64,000 nt of DNA, taken from contig NZ_JAPDRF010000003.1 in the NCBI RefSeq assembly GCF_040706615.1, positions 558,001 through 622,000 on the forward strand, written 5' to 3'. The notes below the pieces were generated by a model, which worked only from the letters and a program-made list of their open reading frames with translations, made no database searches and had not been told where the DNA came from. This document shows, piece by piece, positions 37,960 to 45,966 of the stretch (position 1 is the first letter of the stretch; every line of letters begins with the position of its first letter). The translations under genes were made by a program, and so were the position numbers. Origin of the DNA: Lentisalinibacter sediminis (GTDB taxonomy: Bacteria; Pseudomonadota; Gammaproteobacteria; Steroidobacterales; Woeseiaceae).

Positions 37960-39201
37960 ATGACCAAAAAGTCACGCCTGCACATTCCGCATCCTGCGGC
38001 ACGTCCCGGTGAAGAGCCGGATTTCAGCTATCTCCAACTGGAGCCCGCGGGCGCCCATGCCCGGCCGCCCATCGACGCGCGCACCAGGGAGCTGGACGAG
38101 CTCAGCACGGGCCTGATCCGCGTGCTGGACGACGACCACAAGGCGGTCGGGCCCTGGGACCCGGACATCGATGCCGCCGAGCTGCAGCGGGCGCTGCGCT
38201 GGATGCTGCTCACCCGGGTCTTCGACGAGCGCATGTGGCAGGCCCAGCGCCAGGGCCGCATCTCCTTCTACGTGCAGTCCCTCGGCGAGGAGGCCGTCTC
38301 CATCGGCCAGGGCATGGCGCTGCGGCCCGGGGACATGTGCTTCCCCTCCTACCGCAGCCAGGCGCTGTTCCTGTACCGCGGCACGAAGCTGGTCGATCTC
38401 ATGTCCCAGTGCCTGTCCAACACCCGGGACATGTGCAAGGGCCGGCAGATGCCCATCATGTACCACAGCCGGGACGGCAACATCTTCTCCGTCTCGGGCA
38501 ACCTGGCCACCCAGTACCCGCACGCCGTCGGCTGGGCCATGGCGGCGGCCATCAAGGGCGAGGACCACGTAGCCACGAGCTGGCTGGGCGACGGCAGCAC
38601 GGCCGAGGCCGACTTCCACCACGCGCTGACCTTCGCCGCCGTCTATCAGGCGCCGGTGATCCTGAACGTGGTGAACAACCAGTGGGCCATCTCCACCTTC
38701 CAGGGCTTCGCCGGCGGCGAGCGGCGACCGTTCGCGGCGCGGGGCCTCGGCCTCGGCATACCGGGCATCCGGGTGGACGGCAACGACCTGCTGGCAGTCT
38801 ATGCGGTCACGCTGTGGGCGGCGGAGCGCGCCCGGCGCGGCGGCGGCCCGACGCTGATCGAGCATGTCACCTACCGCGGCGGCGCCCATTCCACCAGTGA
38901 CGACCCCTCGAAGTACCGGCCGAAGGACGAGTGGGCGGCCTTCCCGCTGGGCGACCCCATCGATCGCCTTAAGGACCACCTGATCGCCATCGGCCACTGG
39001 TCCGAGGAGAAGCACCAGGCACTGCGCGACGAACTCAAGGAGGAAGTCTCCGCCGCCTGGAAGGAGGCCCAGACCTACGGCACGATGACCGATGGTCCCT
39101 GGCTGGATCCGTCGGAGATGTTCGACGACGTCTTCGCCGAGACGCCGCCGCACCTGGAAGCCCAGCGGCGGCAATTGCTCGAATTCGAGGAGGAGGACTG
39201 A
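37960..39201 (+). CDS. bkdA1: Branched-chain 2-oxoacid dehydrogenase E1 alpha
   Basis: 413-aa TPP-binding alpha subunit of the E1 component; it decarboxylates 2-oxo acids from leucine, valine and isoleucine. The TPP motif GDGSTAEADFHHALTFAAVYQAPVILNVVNNQWAIST is in the middle. FPSYRSQALFLYRGTKLVDLMSQCLSN and YRGGAHSTSDDPSKYRP (regulatory loop) are typical of bacterial BkdA1, including its extended N-terminus with LDELSTGLIRVLDDDHKAVGPWDP. ATG 37960 is preceded by GAGGGGGG. Heterotetramer with the next gene product, cytosolic. Confidence 0.95.
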   Translation: MTKKSRLHIPHPAARPGEEPDFSYLQLEPAGAHARPPIDARTRELDELSTGLIRVLDDDHKAVGPWDPDIDAAELQRALRWMLLTRVFDERMWQAQRQGRISFYVQSLGEEAVSIGQGMALRPGDMCFPSYRSQALFLYRGTKLVDLMSQCLSNTRDMCKGRQMPIMYHSRDGNIFSVSGNLATQYPHAVGWAMAAAIKGEDHVATSWLGDGSTAEADFHHALTFAAVYQAPVILNVVNNQWAISTFQGFAGGERRPFAARGLGLGIPGIRVDGNDLLAVYAVTLWAAERARRGGGPTLIEHVTYRGGAHSTSDDPSKYRPKDEWAAFPLGDPIDRLKDHLIAIGHWSEEKHQALRDELKEEVSAAWKEAQTYGTMTDGPWLDPSEMFDDVFAETPPHLEAQRRQLLEFEEED

Positions 39202-39204
39202 GTC

Positions 39205-40221
39205 ATGGCACAGATGACCATGGTGCAGGCCATCCGTTCGGCGATGGACGTGATGATGGAGAAGAATCCCGACGTCATCGTCATGGGCGAGGACGTAGGC
39301 TACTTCGGCGGCGTGTTCCGCTGCACGGACGGCCTGCAGAGAAAGTACGGTGAACACCGGGTGATCGACGCGCCCATCGCCGAGGGCGGCATCATCGGCG
39401 CGGCCATCGGCATGGCCGTGAACGGACTGAAACCGGTGGCCGAGATCCAGTTCGCCGACTACATCTATCCGGGCTTCGACCAGGTGGTGAGCGAACTCGC
39501 CCGTATCCGTTACCGGACCGGCGGCGACTTCGACGCGCCGGTGACCATCCGCACGCCCTGCGGCGGCGGCATCCGCGGCGGCCAGACCCACTCCCAGAGC
39601 CCGGAGGGCATCTTCACCCACGTAAGCGGCATCAAGACCGTGATGCCGTCGAACCCGTATGATGCGAAGGGCCTGCTGATCAGCGCCATCGAGTCACCGG
39701 ATCCGGTGGTGTTCTTCGAGCCGAAGCGCATCTACCACGGCCCGTTCGACGGCGACCCCGACAAGCCGGCGCTATCCTGGTCCAACCACCCCAAGGGCGA
39801 GGTGCCCGAGGACTACTACACCGTGCCGCTGTCGAAGGCGGACATCGTGACCGCGGGCGAGGACCTGACCATCGTGACCTACGGCACCATCGTGCACGTG
39901 GCGCAGGCGGCGGCGAAACTCGCCGGGGTGAACGCGGAGATCATCGACGTGCGCACGTTGATGCCGCTCGACATCGACACCATCGCCGAGTCGGTGCGCA
40001 AGACCGGGCGCTGCCTGATCGCCCACGAGGCCACCCGCTTCAGCGGCTACGGGGCGGAGCTGACGGCCGGCATCCAGGAGACCTGCTTCTACTACCTGGA
40101 GGCGCCGATCGAGCGGGTGACGGGCTGGGATACACCCTATCCCCATGCTTTCGAATGGAAATACTTCCCCGGCCAGAAGCGCGTGGCCGCCGGGATCCGC
40201 AAGGTGATGGAGGCAGGATGA
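39205..40221 (+). CDS. bkdA2: Branched-chain 2-oxoacid dehydrogenase E1 beta
   Basis: 338-aa transketolase-like beta subunit. VMGEDVGYFGGVFRCTDGLQRKYGEHRVIDAPIAEGGIIGAAIGMAVNGLKPVAEIQFADYIYPGFDQ (residues 28-95) is a hallmark. The C-terminal domain includes DLTIVTYGTIVHVAQAA and IDVRTLMPLDIDTIAESVRKTGRCLIAHEATRFSGYGAEL. It starts 3 bp after the alpha subunit stop and overlaps the E2 start by ATGA, indicating coupled translation and fixed stoichiometry. Confidence 0.95.
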   Translation: MAQMTMVQAIRSAMDVMMEKNPDVIVMGEDVGYFGGVFRCTDGLQRKYGEHRVIDAPIAEGGIIGAAIGMAVNGLKPVAEIQFADYIYPGFDQVVSELARIRYRTGGDFDAPVTIRTPCGGGIRGGQTHSQSPEGIFTHVSGIKTVMPSNPYDAKGLLISAIESPDPVVFFEPKRIYHGPFDGDPDKPALSWSNHPKGEVPEDYYTVPLSKADIVTAGEDLTIVTYGTIVHVAQAAAKLAGVNAEIIDVRTLMPLDIDTIAESVRKTGRCLIAHEATRFSGYGAELTAGIQETCFYYLEAPIERVTGWDTPYPHAFEWKYFPGQKRVAAGIRKVMEAG

Positions 40222-41498
40222 GCGAATACATCTTCAAACTGCCCGACCTCGCGGAAGGCACCACGGAAGCCGAGATCGGCGAGTGGAACGTGAAGGTCGG
40301 CGACCAGGTGACCGAGGACGACGTCGTCTGCACCATGATGACGGAGAAAGCCGCGGTGGAAGTCTCCTCCCCGGTCTCCGGCAAGGTCACGAAGGTCGCC
40401 GGCGAACCCGGCGACATGGTGCAGGTCGGCACGCCGCTGATCGTCTTCGAGACGAAAGAGAATGTAGGAGGGCCTTCAGGCCCGACGGACGACGAGGAGA
40501 AGGGAACCGGGGCTAAAGCCCCTCCCACAGGAGGTGCTTCAGACCAGGCCAGGGAACCCGAAGCCGCGCCGAAGCACGTAGGAGGGCCTTCAGGCCCGAC
40601 CCAAAAACCCGGGTCACCCGAACGCACCCGCAAAGGCAAGGTCATCACCTCCCCCGCCATCCGCCGCCGCGCCAAGGAAGCGGGCATCGACCTCACCGAG
40701 GTGGAGGGCTCCGGCCCCCGCGGGCGCATTCTGCGCGAGGACTTCGAGCGCCATGTCGAGCAGCGCTCCGCCGGCGGCCCGGGACCCTCCCCACGCCGCG
40801 CCACGGGCGCCACCGAGGTGAAGATCATCGGCCTGCGCCGGGTCATCGCAGAGCGCATGGCGAAGGCGAAGCAGGAGATACCCCACTTCGCCTACGTCGA
40901 GGAGATCGACGTCACCGAACTCGAGGCGCTGCGCAAACACCTGAACGGGAAGAAATCGGACTCCGCCGAACGACTCACCCTGCTGCCGTTCATCGGCCTG
41001 GCCCTGATCCGCGCGCTGGCCGACTTCCCCCAGTGCAATACCACCCACGATGCCGAGCGCAAGCTGCTGCTGCGCCACAACCCGGTGCATCTCGGTGTCG
41101 CCACCCAGACCGGCGACGGGCTGAAGGTACCGGTCGTGCGTCACGCGGAAGCCCGCGACCTGGACGACCTCGCCGGCGAGATCCGGCGGGTCACGGAGGC
41201 GGCCAGGGAAAAGAGCGCGAAGCCTGACGAGCTGAAGGGCTCGACCATCACCATCACCAGCCTCGGCAAGCTGGGCGGCATCGTCTCCACGCCGGTGATC
41301 AATCAGCCGGAGGTGGCCATCATCGGCGTGAACAAGGCCGTGCAGCGTCCGGTGATCGTCGACGGCCAGGTGACGGCACGGCTCATGATGAACCTGTCCT
41401 CTTCCTTCGATCACCGCTTCGTGGACGGTTACGACGCGGCCGCCATGATCCAGCGCATGAAGGAGCTGCTGGAACATCCGGCGACGCTGTTCATCTGA
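40218..41498 (+). CDS. bkdB: Branched-chain 2-oxoacid dehydrogenase E2 (dihydrolipoyl transacylase) with REP-derived linker
   Basis: 426-aa core acyltransferase. The lipoyl domain (1-80) has the lipoyl Lys44 in MMTEKAAVE. The peripheral-subunit-binding domain spans about 143-180 (SPAIRRRAKEAGIDLTEVEGSGPRGRILREDF). The catalytic domain ends with SSSFDHRFVDGYDAAAMI, holding the active-site His and Asp. The linker between them (82-132) is encoded by three REP palindromes: VGGPSGPT appears twice (83-90 and 121-128), with GAKAPPTG between them from an opposite-facing copy. Flexible Ala/Pro-rich linkers tolerate this. The dihydrolipoamide dehydrogenase (E3) gene is not in the operon and must be shared with another complex. 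Confidence 0.95.
   Translation: MSEYIFKLPDLAEGTTEAEIGEWNVKVGDQVTEDDVVCTMMTEKAAVEVSSPVSGKVTKVAGEPGDMVQVGTPLIVFETKENVGGPSGPTDDEEKGTGAKAPPTGGASDQAREPEAAPKHVGGPSGPTQKPGSPERTRKGKVITSPAIRRRAKEAGIDLTEVEGSGPRGRILREDFERHVEQRSAGGPGPSPRRATGATEVKIIGLRRVIAERMAKAKQEIPHFAYVEEIDVTELEALRKHLNGKKSDSAERLTLLPFIGLALIRALADFPQCNTTHDAERKLLLRHNPVHLGVATQTGDGLKVPVVRHAEARDLDDLAGEIRRVTEAAREKSAKPDELKGSTITITSLGKLGGIVSTPVINQPEVAIIGVNKAVQRPVIVDGQVTARLMMNLSSSFDHRFVDGYDAAAMIQRMKELLEHPATLFI
40464..40485 (+). repeat. GTAG-type REP palindrome inside bkdB
   Basis: 22-bp element: GTAG head, then a GGGCC-TTCA-GGCCC hairpin and CGA. It is read in frame as VGGPSGPT in the E2 linker. First of three copies in this gene. Confidence 0.9.
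40507..40528 (-). repeat. REP palindrome inside bkdB, GGGGCTTTAGCCCC subtype
   Basis: 22-bp element in the opposite orientation with a GTGG instead of GTAG head and the stem GGGGC-TTTA-GCCCC. It is translated on the coding strand as GAKAPPT. Together with the copy at 40464 it forms a facing pair. Confidence 0.8.
40578..40599 (+). repeat. GTAG-type REP palindrome inside bkdB, second forward copy
   Basis: Identical over 22 bp to the copy at 40464 and in the same reading phase, again giving VGGPSGPT, 38 residues after the first. Confidence 0.9.
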
Positions 41499-41561
41499 GG
41501 CGCGGTACCTGACGATCGATTTCCGGGGTGCCGAATCCGCGGCCTTTCCCGCGGCTGCCCG

Positions 41562-42767
41562 CTACTCGCCGGCGGCGAGCCCGGTCTCGAACAGCCGGGC
41601 GATCTCCTCGGCCGGATAACCGAGTTCGTCGAGCACCGCGGCGGTATGCTGGCCCTGGCGAGGCACATCGTGGTGCAGACCGAAACGCTCGCCTGCCATC
41701 TCCAGCGGCAGCGCCGGCAGCTTCGCGGTATCGCCGGCATACTCGCCACCGGGCACGGTGACCTTCACCAGGCCCTCGCCGGCATTGAGATGGGGGTCGT
41801 CGAACATCTCCTCCGGCTTCGCGATGGGCGCAAACGGCAGGCCCGTCTGCTCCAGCCTGGCCATCAACTCGGCCTTGGTGTAACGGCGGAACGTCTCCCT
41901 GATGACCGGGATGATGCGGTCGCGCTGCCGCACCCGGTCGCCATTGGCCGCCAGCGTCTCGTCGGCGGCGAATTCCGTCAGGCCGAAGGCCTCGCAGAAC
42001 AACCGCCACTGGGTATCGCTCACCACGCCCACGAACACCTGCTCGTCATCGGCCGTGTCGAACACCTCGTACACCGCCCAGGCGGAGACGCGCGCCGGCA
42101 TCGGCGCCGCCGGCGTGCCCGTGACCGCGTGCTGCGCCATGTGTTGACCCACCAGGAACACCGTGTTCTCGAACAGCGAGCTGACCACCTTCTGGCCCTC
42201 GCCGGTGCGATGGCGCTGCTCCAGCGCGGCCAGCACGCCCATGGCGCCGAACATGCCACCCTGCACGTCGATGACGCTCGCCCCGGCTCGCAGCGGGCGC
42301 CCCGGCGGTCCCGTCATATAGGCGAGACCGCCCATCATCTGCGCCACCTCGTCCAGCGCCGTGCGGTGCTCGTAGGGCCCGGCCAGGAAACCCTTCTCGG
42401 AACAGTAGATCAGGCGCGGATTCAGCGCGCGCATCGCCTCCCAGCCGAAGCCGAGCTTGTCCATGGCGCCCGGCCGGAAGTTCTCGATCAGCACGTCGGC
42501 CGATTCCGCCAGCTTCAGCGCCGCTGCCTTGCCCTCGGCAGACTTGAGGTCCAGGCAGATCGAGCGCTTGTTGCGGTTGTACATCGGGAAATAGCCCGCG
42601 CCGGAGCCGAGCAGCCGCCGGGTGTTGTCGCCCTTCACCGGCTCGACCTTGATGACGTCGGCGCCCATGTCGGCCAGCAGCAGCCCGCAGGCAGGCCCCA
42701 TTACCATGTGGGTGAACTCGACCACCCTGATACCGGCCAGCGGCAGCTCTTCGCGGTCTCGTGTCAT
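41562..42767 (-). CDS. CaiB/BaiF family III CoA transferase
   Basis: 401-aa family III CoA transferase, which moves CoA between carboxylic acids through an enzyme-aspartyl anhydride. GIRVVEFTHMVMGPACGLLLADMGADVIKVEPVKGDNTRR (residues 12-51) and RNKRSICLDLKSAEGKAAALKLAESADVLIENFRPGAMDKLGFG are typical. The catalytic Asp is probably that of RTALDEVAQMMGG. GQ-x-V-V-S-S-L-F-E-N follows. It faces away from the HMG-CoA lyase gene, with three REP elements between them. Mammalian SUGCT and bacterial relatives in this family handle HMG, glutarate or citramalate, so activation of a dicarboxylate for the neighbouring lyase is plausible but unproven. Confidence 0.9.
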   Translation of the reverse strand: MTRDREELPLAGIRVVEFTHMVMGPACGLLLADMGADVIKVEPVKGDNTRRLLGSGAGYFPMYNRNKRSICLDLKSAEGKAAALKLAESADVLIENFRPGAMDKLGFGWEAMRALNPRLIYCSEKGFLAGPYEHRTALDEVAQMMGGLAYMTGPPGRPLRAGASVIDVQGGMFGAMGVLAALEQRHRTGEGQKVVSSLFENTVFLVGQHMAQHAVTGTPAAPMPARVSAWAVYEVFDTADDEQVFVGVVSDTQWRLFCEAFGLTEFAADETLAANGDRVRQRDRIIPVIRETFRRYTKAELMARLEQTGLPFAPIAKPEEMFDDPHLNAGEGLVKVTVPGGEYAGDTAKLPALPLEMAGERFGLHHDVPRQGQHTAAVLDELGYPAEEIARLFETGLAAGE

Positions 42768-42783
42768 CGTCGTCCTCTCATCT

Positions 42784-42805
42784 GTAGGAGGGCATTCAGG
42801 CCCGA
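42784..42805 (+). repeat. GTAG-type REP palindrome
   Basis: 22-bp copy with one mismatch in the stem (GGGCA instead of GGGCC). First of three in the 177-bp gap between the CoA transferase and the HMG-CoA lyase. Confidence 0.85.
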
Positions 42806-42821
42806 CTGTGGAATTGCTGAA

Positions 42822-42843
42822 TCGGGGCTAAAGCCCCTCCTAC
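42822..42843 (-). repeat. REP palindrome, GGGGCTTTAGCCCC subtype
   Basis: 22-bp inverted copy that faces the element at 42784, giving a BIME-like pair with 16 bp between them. Confidence 0.85.
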
Positions 42844-42857
42844 ATGCTTCGATCGGG

Positions 42858-42879
42858 TCGGGCCTGAAGGCCCTCGTAC
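42858..42879 (-). repeat. GTAG-type REP palindrome
   Basis: 22-bp copy in minus orientation (head GTACG, one mismatch), 14 bp after the previous element. Confidence 0.85.
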
Positions 42880-42944
42880 GGGTTGGGCAAGGTAGCGTAG
42901 GATAGTATGGTTGTCATCCGCACGTCAGCCGAGTAACGGGGACC

Positions 42945-43901
42945 ATGAGCACGAACACTACCCGCATCCTGGTGAGCGAGGTCGGACCGCGGGACGGTCT
43001 GCAGAGCATCGATTCGATCATGCCGACAGAGGCAAAGAAGGCCTGGATCGCCGCCGAGGCGGAAGCCGGCGTGCGCGAGATCGAGGTGGGCTCGTTCGTG
43101 CCGCCGAAGCTCCTGCCCCAGCTGGCCGATACGGCGGAGATCGTCCGCTACGCACGCACCCTGCCGGGCCTCACGGTGGCCGCCCTGGTGCCGAACCTCA
43201 GGGGCGCGCAGGACGCCGTGGCCGCCGGCGCCCACAAGATCACGCTGCCGCTGTCGGTCAGCGAGACCCACAGCAAGGCGAACCTGCGCAAGACCCACGC
43301 CGAGGTGCTGGAAGAGGTGCGCGCCATCGTCCAGCTGCTGGGTACGCTGCCGGCCGACGAGCGGCCCGGGTTCGAAGGCGGGCTGTCCACGGCGTTCGGC
43401 TGCACGCTCGAGGGACCGGTGGACGAGCGCAAGGTCGTGCAACTCGCTGTCAGGTTGATGGAGCTCGGTTGCGACGAGGTGGGACTCTCCGACACCACCG
43501 GTTACGCGAATCCGGCCCAGCTGCAGCGGATGGTGAAACTGGTGCGGGCCGAGGTGGGCGACGATGCGCTCACCGGCGTACACCTGCACAACACCCGCGG
43601 GCTGGGCCTGGCGAATGCGCTGGCGGCGCTGGAGGTCGGCATCACCACGCTCGATGCCTCCCTCGGCGGCATCGGCGGCTGTCCGTTCGCGCCGGGGGCC
43701 AGCGGCAATATCGTCACCGAGGACCTGGTGTTCATGCTCGACAGCATGGGTTACGAGACCGGCATCGACATCGAGAGGCTGCTGAACGTGCGTAACGTCG
43801 TGCGCGAGGCCCTGCCCGACGAGGAACTCTTCGGCTTCACCCCCGATGCCGGCCTGCCGAAAGACTACCGGGCTCCCTGGGGCCTGCCCTCCGCCGCATG
43901 A
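42945..43901 (+). CDS. Hydroxymethylglutaryl-CoA lyase family protein
   Basis: 318-aa HMGL-like TIM-barrel lyase; it cleaves 3-hydroxy-3-methylglutaryl-CoA to acetyl-CoA and acetoacetate. SEVGPRDGLQ (residues 10-19) has the metal-binding Arg-Asp, and VHLHNTRGLGLANALAALEVGITTLDASLGGIGGCPFAPGASGNIVTEDLVFML carries the His-x-His ligands and the active-site Cys loop G-G-C-P-F-A. It ends leucine catabolism begun by the Bkd complex. The adjacent CoA transferase leaves open another 3-hydroxydicarboxyl-CoA such as citramalyl-CoA. The stop overlaps the next gene by four bases. Confidence 0.9.
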   Translation: MSTNTTRILVSEVGPRDGLQSIDSIMPTEAKKAWIAAEAEAGVREIEVGSFVPPKLLPQLADTAEIVRYARTLPGLTVAALVPNLRGAQDAVAAGAHKITLPLSVSETHSKANLRKTHAEVLEEVRAIVQLLGTLPADERPGFEGGLSTAFGCTLEGPVDERKVVQLAVRLMELGCDEVGLSDTTGYANPAQLQRMVKLVRAEVGDDALTGVHLHNTRGLGLANALAALEVGITTLDASLGGIGGCPFAPGASGNIVTEDLVFMLDSMGYETGIDIERLLNVRNVVREALPDEELFGFTPDAGLPKDYRAPWGLPSAA

Positions 43902-44695
43902 ACGAGAAGACCGAGAAGAAGGAGGCGGAAGAGCGGCAACGCCTGCGTTCGCCGCTCATCTACGAGATCGTCCGCCGCGAGGGCATCGAGGAACTGCGCC
44001 GGCCCACCTCATCGCTCTGGTGGTCGGGGCTCGCGGCCGGCGTCGGCATCTCCGCCTCGCTGCTGGGCACCGGACTGCTTTTCCACTATCTGCCCGCTGC
44101 CGACTGGGCGCCGGCGGTCAGCAGTTTCGGTTACTGCCTGGGCTTCCTCATCGTCGTCCTCGGACGCCTGCAGCTGTTCACGGAGCAGACGGTCACGGCG
44201 GTGCTGCCGCTGCTGAAGAACCCGAAACGGGAAAACTGGATCGGACTCGGCCGGCTGTGGGGCGTCGTCCTGATCGCGAACCTGACCGGCACTTTCCTGA
44301 CCGCGGTCTTCATCGTGGCCGCAGGACCGGTCCATCCGGAGCATCTCGAGGCCATGCTCGAGGTGAGCCGGAAATTTGCCCAGATGGCTCCCGGCGAGGC
44401 AATCGGCCTCGGCATCCCCGCCGGCTTCCTGGTGGCCGCCATGGTCTGGATGATCCCCAACGCCAAGGGCAGCGAGTTCTGGGTGGTGATCGCCATGACC
44501 TATCTCATCGCCCTGGGCGGCTTCGCCCATGTGATCGTCGGCTCTTCCGAGGTGTTCCTGCTGCAGCTTTCGGGCGAGCTGGGCATCGTCGAGGGACTGT
44601 TCGGACTGATCCTGCCGAGCCTGCTCGGCAACATCATCGGAGGCACGGGACTCTTCGCGCTGCTCGCCTACGGCCAGGTGCAGGAGGAGTTCTGA
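43898..44695 (+). CDS. Formate/nitrite-type transporter (FNT family)
   Basis: 265-aa polytopic membrane protein with about six helices. The SLWWSGLAAGVGISASLLGTGLL segment, LFTEQTVTAVLPLL (the L-F-T-E loop) and GGFAHVIVGSSEVFLLQLSGELGIVEGLFGLILPSLLGNIIGGTGLFALLAYGQ place it in the formate/nitrite channel superfamily, in the YfdC-like branch with long charged N-terminus (EKTEKKEAEERQR) rather than the FocA branch. It would pass small monovalent anions; the exact one is unknown. Start overlaps the HMG-CoA lyase stop (ATGA) and is followed directly by the deformylase gene. Confidence 0.88.
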   Translation: MNEKTEKKEAEERQRLRSPLIYEIVRREGIEELRRPTSSLWWSGLAAGVGISASLLGTGLLFHYLPAADWAPAVSSFGYCLGFLIVVLGRLQLFTEQTVTAVLPLLKNPKRENWIGLGRLWGVVLIANLTGTFLTAVFIVAAGPVHPEHLEAMLEVSRKFAQMAPGEAIGLGIPAGFLVAAMVWMIPNAKGSEFWVVIAMTYLIALGGFAHVIVGSSEVFLLQLSGELGIVEGLFGLILPSLLGNIIGGTGLFALLAYGQVQEEF

Positions 44696-45223
44696 ATGGC
44701 CATCCGGCCGATCCTCCGCATGGGCGATCCCCGGCTGCGGCAGGTCTCCCGGCCGGTGGAGGCCTTCGACACGCCGGAACTGCACGACCTGATTGCAGAC
44801 CTGTTCGACACCATGGCCGACGCCGACGGCGCCGGGCTCGCCGCGCCCCAGATCGCCGTGCCGCTGCGGGTCATGATCTTCGGCGTGGAATCGAACCCGC
44901 GCTACCCGGATGCCGAGCCGGTGCCCACCACCGTACTGGTGAACGCCAGCTACGAGGTGCTCGACGAGGCGCAGGTCAGCGGCTGGGAGGGCTGCCTGTC
45001 CGTGCCCGGCATGCGAGGCCGGGTACCGCGCTACCGGCGTATCCGTTACCGGGGCTTCGACCCGTACGGCGAGCCCGTCGAGCGCGAAGCCGATGGCTTC
45101 CACGCCGTGGTATTCCAGCACGAGTACGACCACCTCGACGGCATCCTGTACCCGGACCGCATCGTCGAGAAGGAGAAATTCGGGTTCGAGCGCGAGCTGG
45201 TCGAAGCCGGCGTCTTCGACTAG
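44696..45223 (+). CDS. def: Peptide deformylase
   Basis: 175-aa metalloenzyme that removes the N-formyl group from nascent proteins. All three motifs are intact: GAGLAAPQ (45-52), EGCLS with the metal-binding Cys (98-102) and QHEYDH with both His ligands (141-146). It begins immediately after the transporter stop, so it is probably read in the same transcript. It is not next to fmt, so it may be a second, accessory deformylase. Confidence 0.95.
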   Translation: MAIRPILRMGDPRLRQVSRPVEAFDTPELHDLIADLFDTMADADGAGLAAPQIAVPLRVMIFGVESNPRYPDAEPVPTTVLVNASYEVLDEAQVSGWEGCLSVPGMRGRVPRYRRIRYRGFDPYGEPVEREADGFHAVVFQHEYDHLDGILYPDRIVEKEKFGFERELVEAGVFD

Positions 45224-45237
45224 CGGGCGGAAGTGGA

Positions 45238-45314
45238 TGGTGGTGATGGGTGGATTTGAACCACCGACCTCAGCATTATGAGTGCCGCGCTCTGACCAAC
45301 TGAGCTACATCACC
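45238..45314 (-). tRNA. tRNA with CAU anticodon (elongator Met or Ile2)
   Basis: 77 nt including an encoded CCA. Acceptor stem GGTGATG/CATCACC with A73, D arm GCTC...GAGC, anticodon stem CGGCA/TGCTG around loop CTCATAA (CAU at 45278-45280), T arm GGTGG TTCAAAT CCACC. The anticodon stem lacks three consecutive G-C pairs, so it is not the initiator. Elongator tRNA-Met and lysidine-modified tRNA-Ile2 cannot be separated by eye. Confidence 0.93.
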
Positions 45315-45441
45315 ACGGCAGGGGACCCCCGGGTCGGGGGGCGTGAATTGTCGGCCGCGGGGCCCGCGGAGTCAAGCGCCGCTGCCGGGTCCTCTGTGCC
45401 GGTATAATCCCGGTCCGTCTCCGCCCCGGACCCCCTCCCCG

Positions 45442-45966
45442 ATGTTCGAAAATGCCGAGATACCGCTGGAATCCCTGCCCTCCGTGGAGGAGGTCAGCTG
45501 GCAGCCGATCGCCCGCAGCTACCTGGCGGAACTCATCGCCGGGCACGTCGTCGGCCTCGGCATCGCGCTCCTCGTGGCGTTCGGCGGCACGGCCCTCGGC
45601 ATCATCGATGCGCCTGGCTCCGTGCCGAAGGGTGTGGCGCTCTATGCCGCCGTGCATCTGCTCGTGGTCGCCGTCTGGTCGCCGCTGTCGGTCCGGCACC
45701 GGGGCTATGCACTGCGCGAGCACGACCTGCTGTACCGGGTCGGCGTGCTGCGCCGCAAGCTGATCGCGATTCCGTTCAACCGCATCCAGCACGTCGAGAC
45801 CACCAGCGGCGTCACCGAGCGTCTGTTCGGCCTGGCCACGCTCGTGTTCTACACCGCCGGCGGCAGCGGCGGCGATCTCAAGATCCGCGGGCTCGAGACC
45901 GACCAGGCACACCGGCTGCGGGAACACATCCTGCGCCGTGCCGGACAGGCCGATGAGTCTCTCTGA
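45442..45966 (+). CDS. PH-domain membrane protein, YdbS-like
   Basis: 174 aa with two transmembrane helices (about 34-58 and 68-84) and a C-terminal bacterial PH (bPH_2/DUF304) domain containing YRVGVLRRKLIAIPFNRIQHVETTSGVTERLFGLATLVFYTAGG. Family members are often encoded in pairs, a short YdbS and a long YdbT, as here, where the genes overlap by 14 bp. Some paired systems have been linked to membrane stress or to resistance to envelope-active compounds. The start is ATG 45442, downstream of the tRNA. Confidence 0.85.
   Translation: MFENAEIPLESLPSVEEVSWQPIARSYLAELIAGHVVGLGIALLVAFGGTALGIIDAPGSVPKGVALYAAVHLLVVAVWSPLSVRHRGYALREHDLLYRVGVLRRKLIAIPFNRIQHVETTSGVTERLFGLATLVFYTAGGSGGDLKIRGLETDQAHRLREHILRRAGQADESL

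Noticed and set aside
41499..41561. Possible terminator after bkdB (CCGCGG-cctttc-CCGCGG)
   Set aside because: The six-base stem is short and no T-run follows on the plus strand; in this GC-rich sequence such symmetry is expected by chance.
45238..45314. Initiator tRNA-fMet
   Set aside because: The anticodon stem lacks the three consecutive G-C pairs and the acceptor stem has a paired first base (G1-C72), so it is an elongator-type CAU tRNA.
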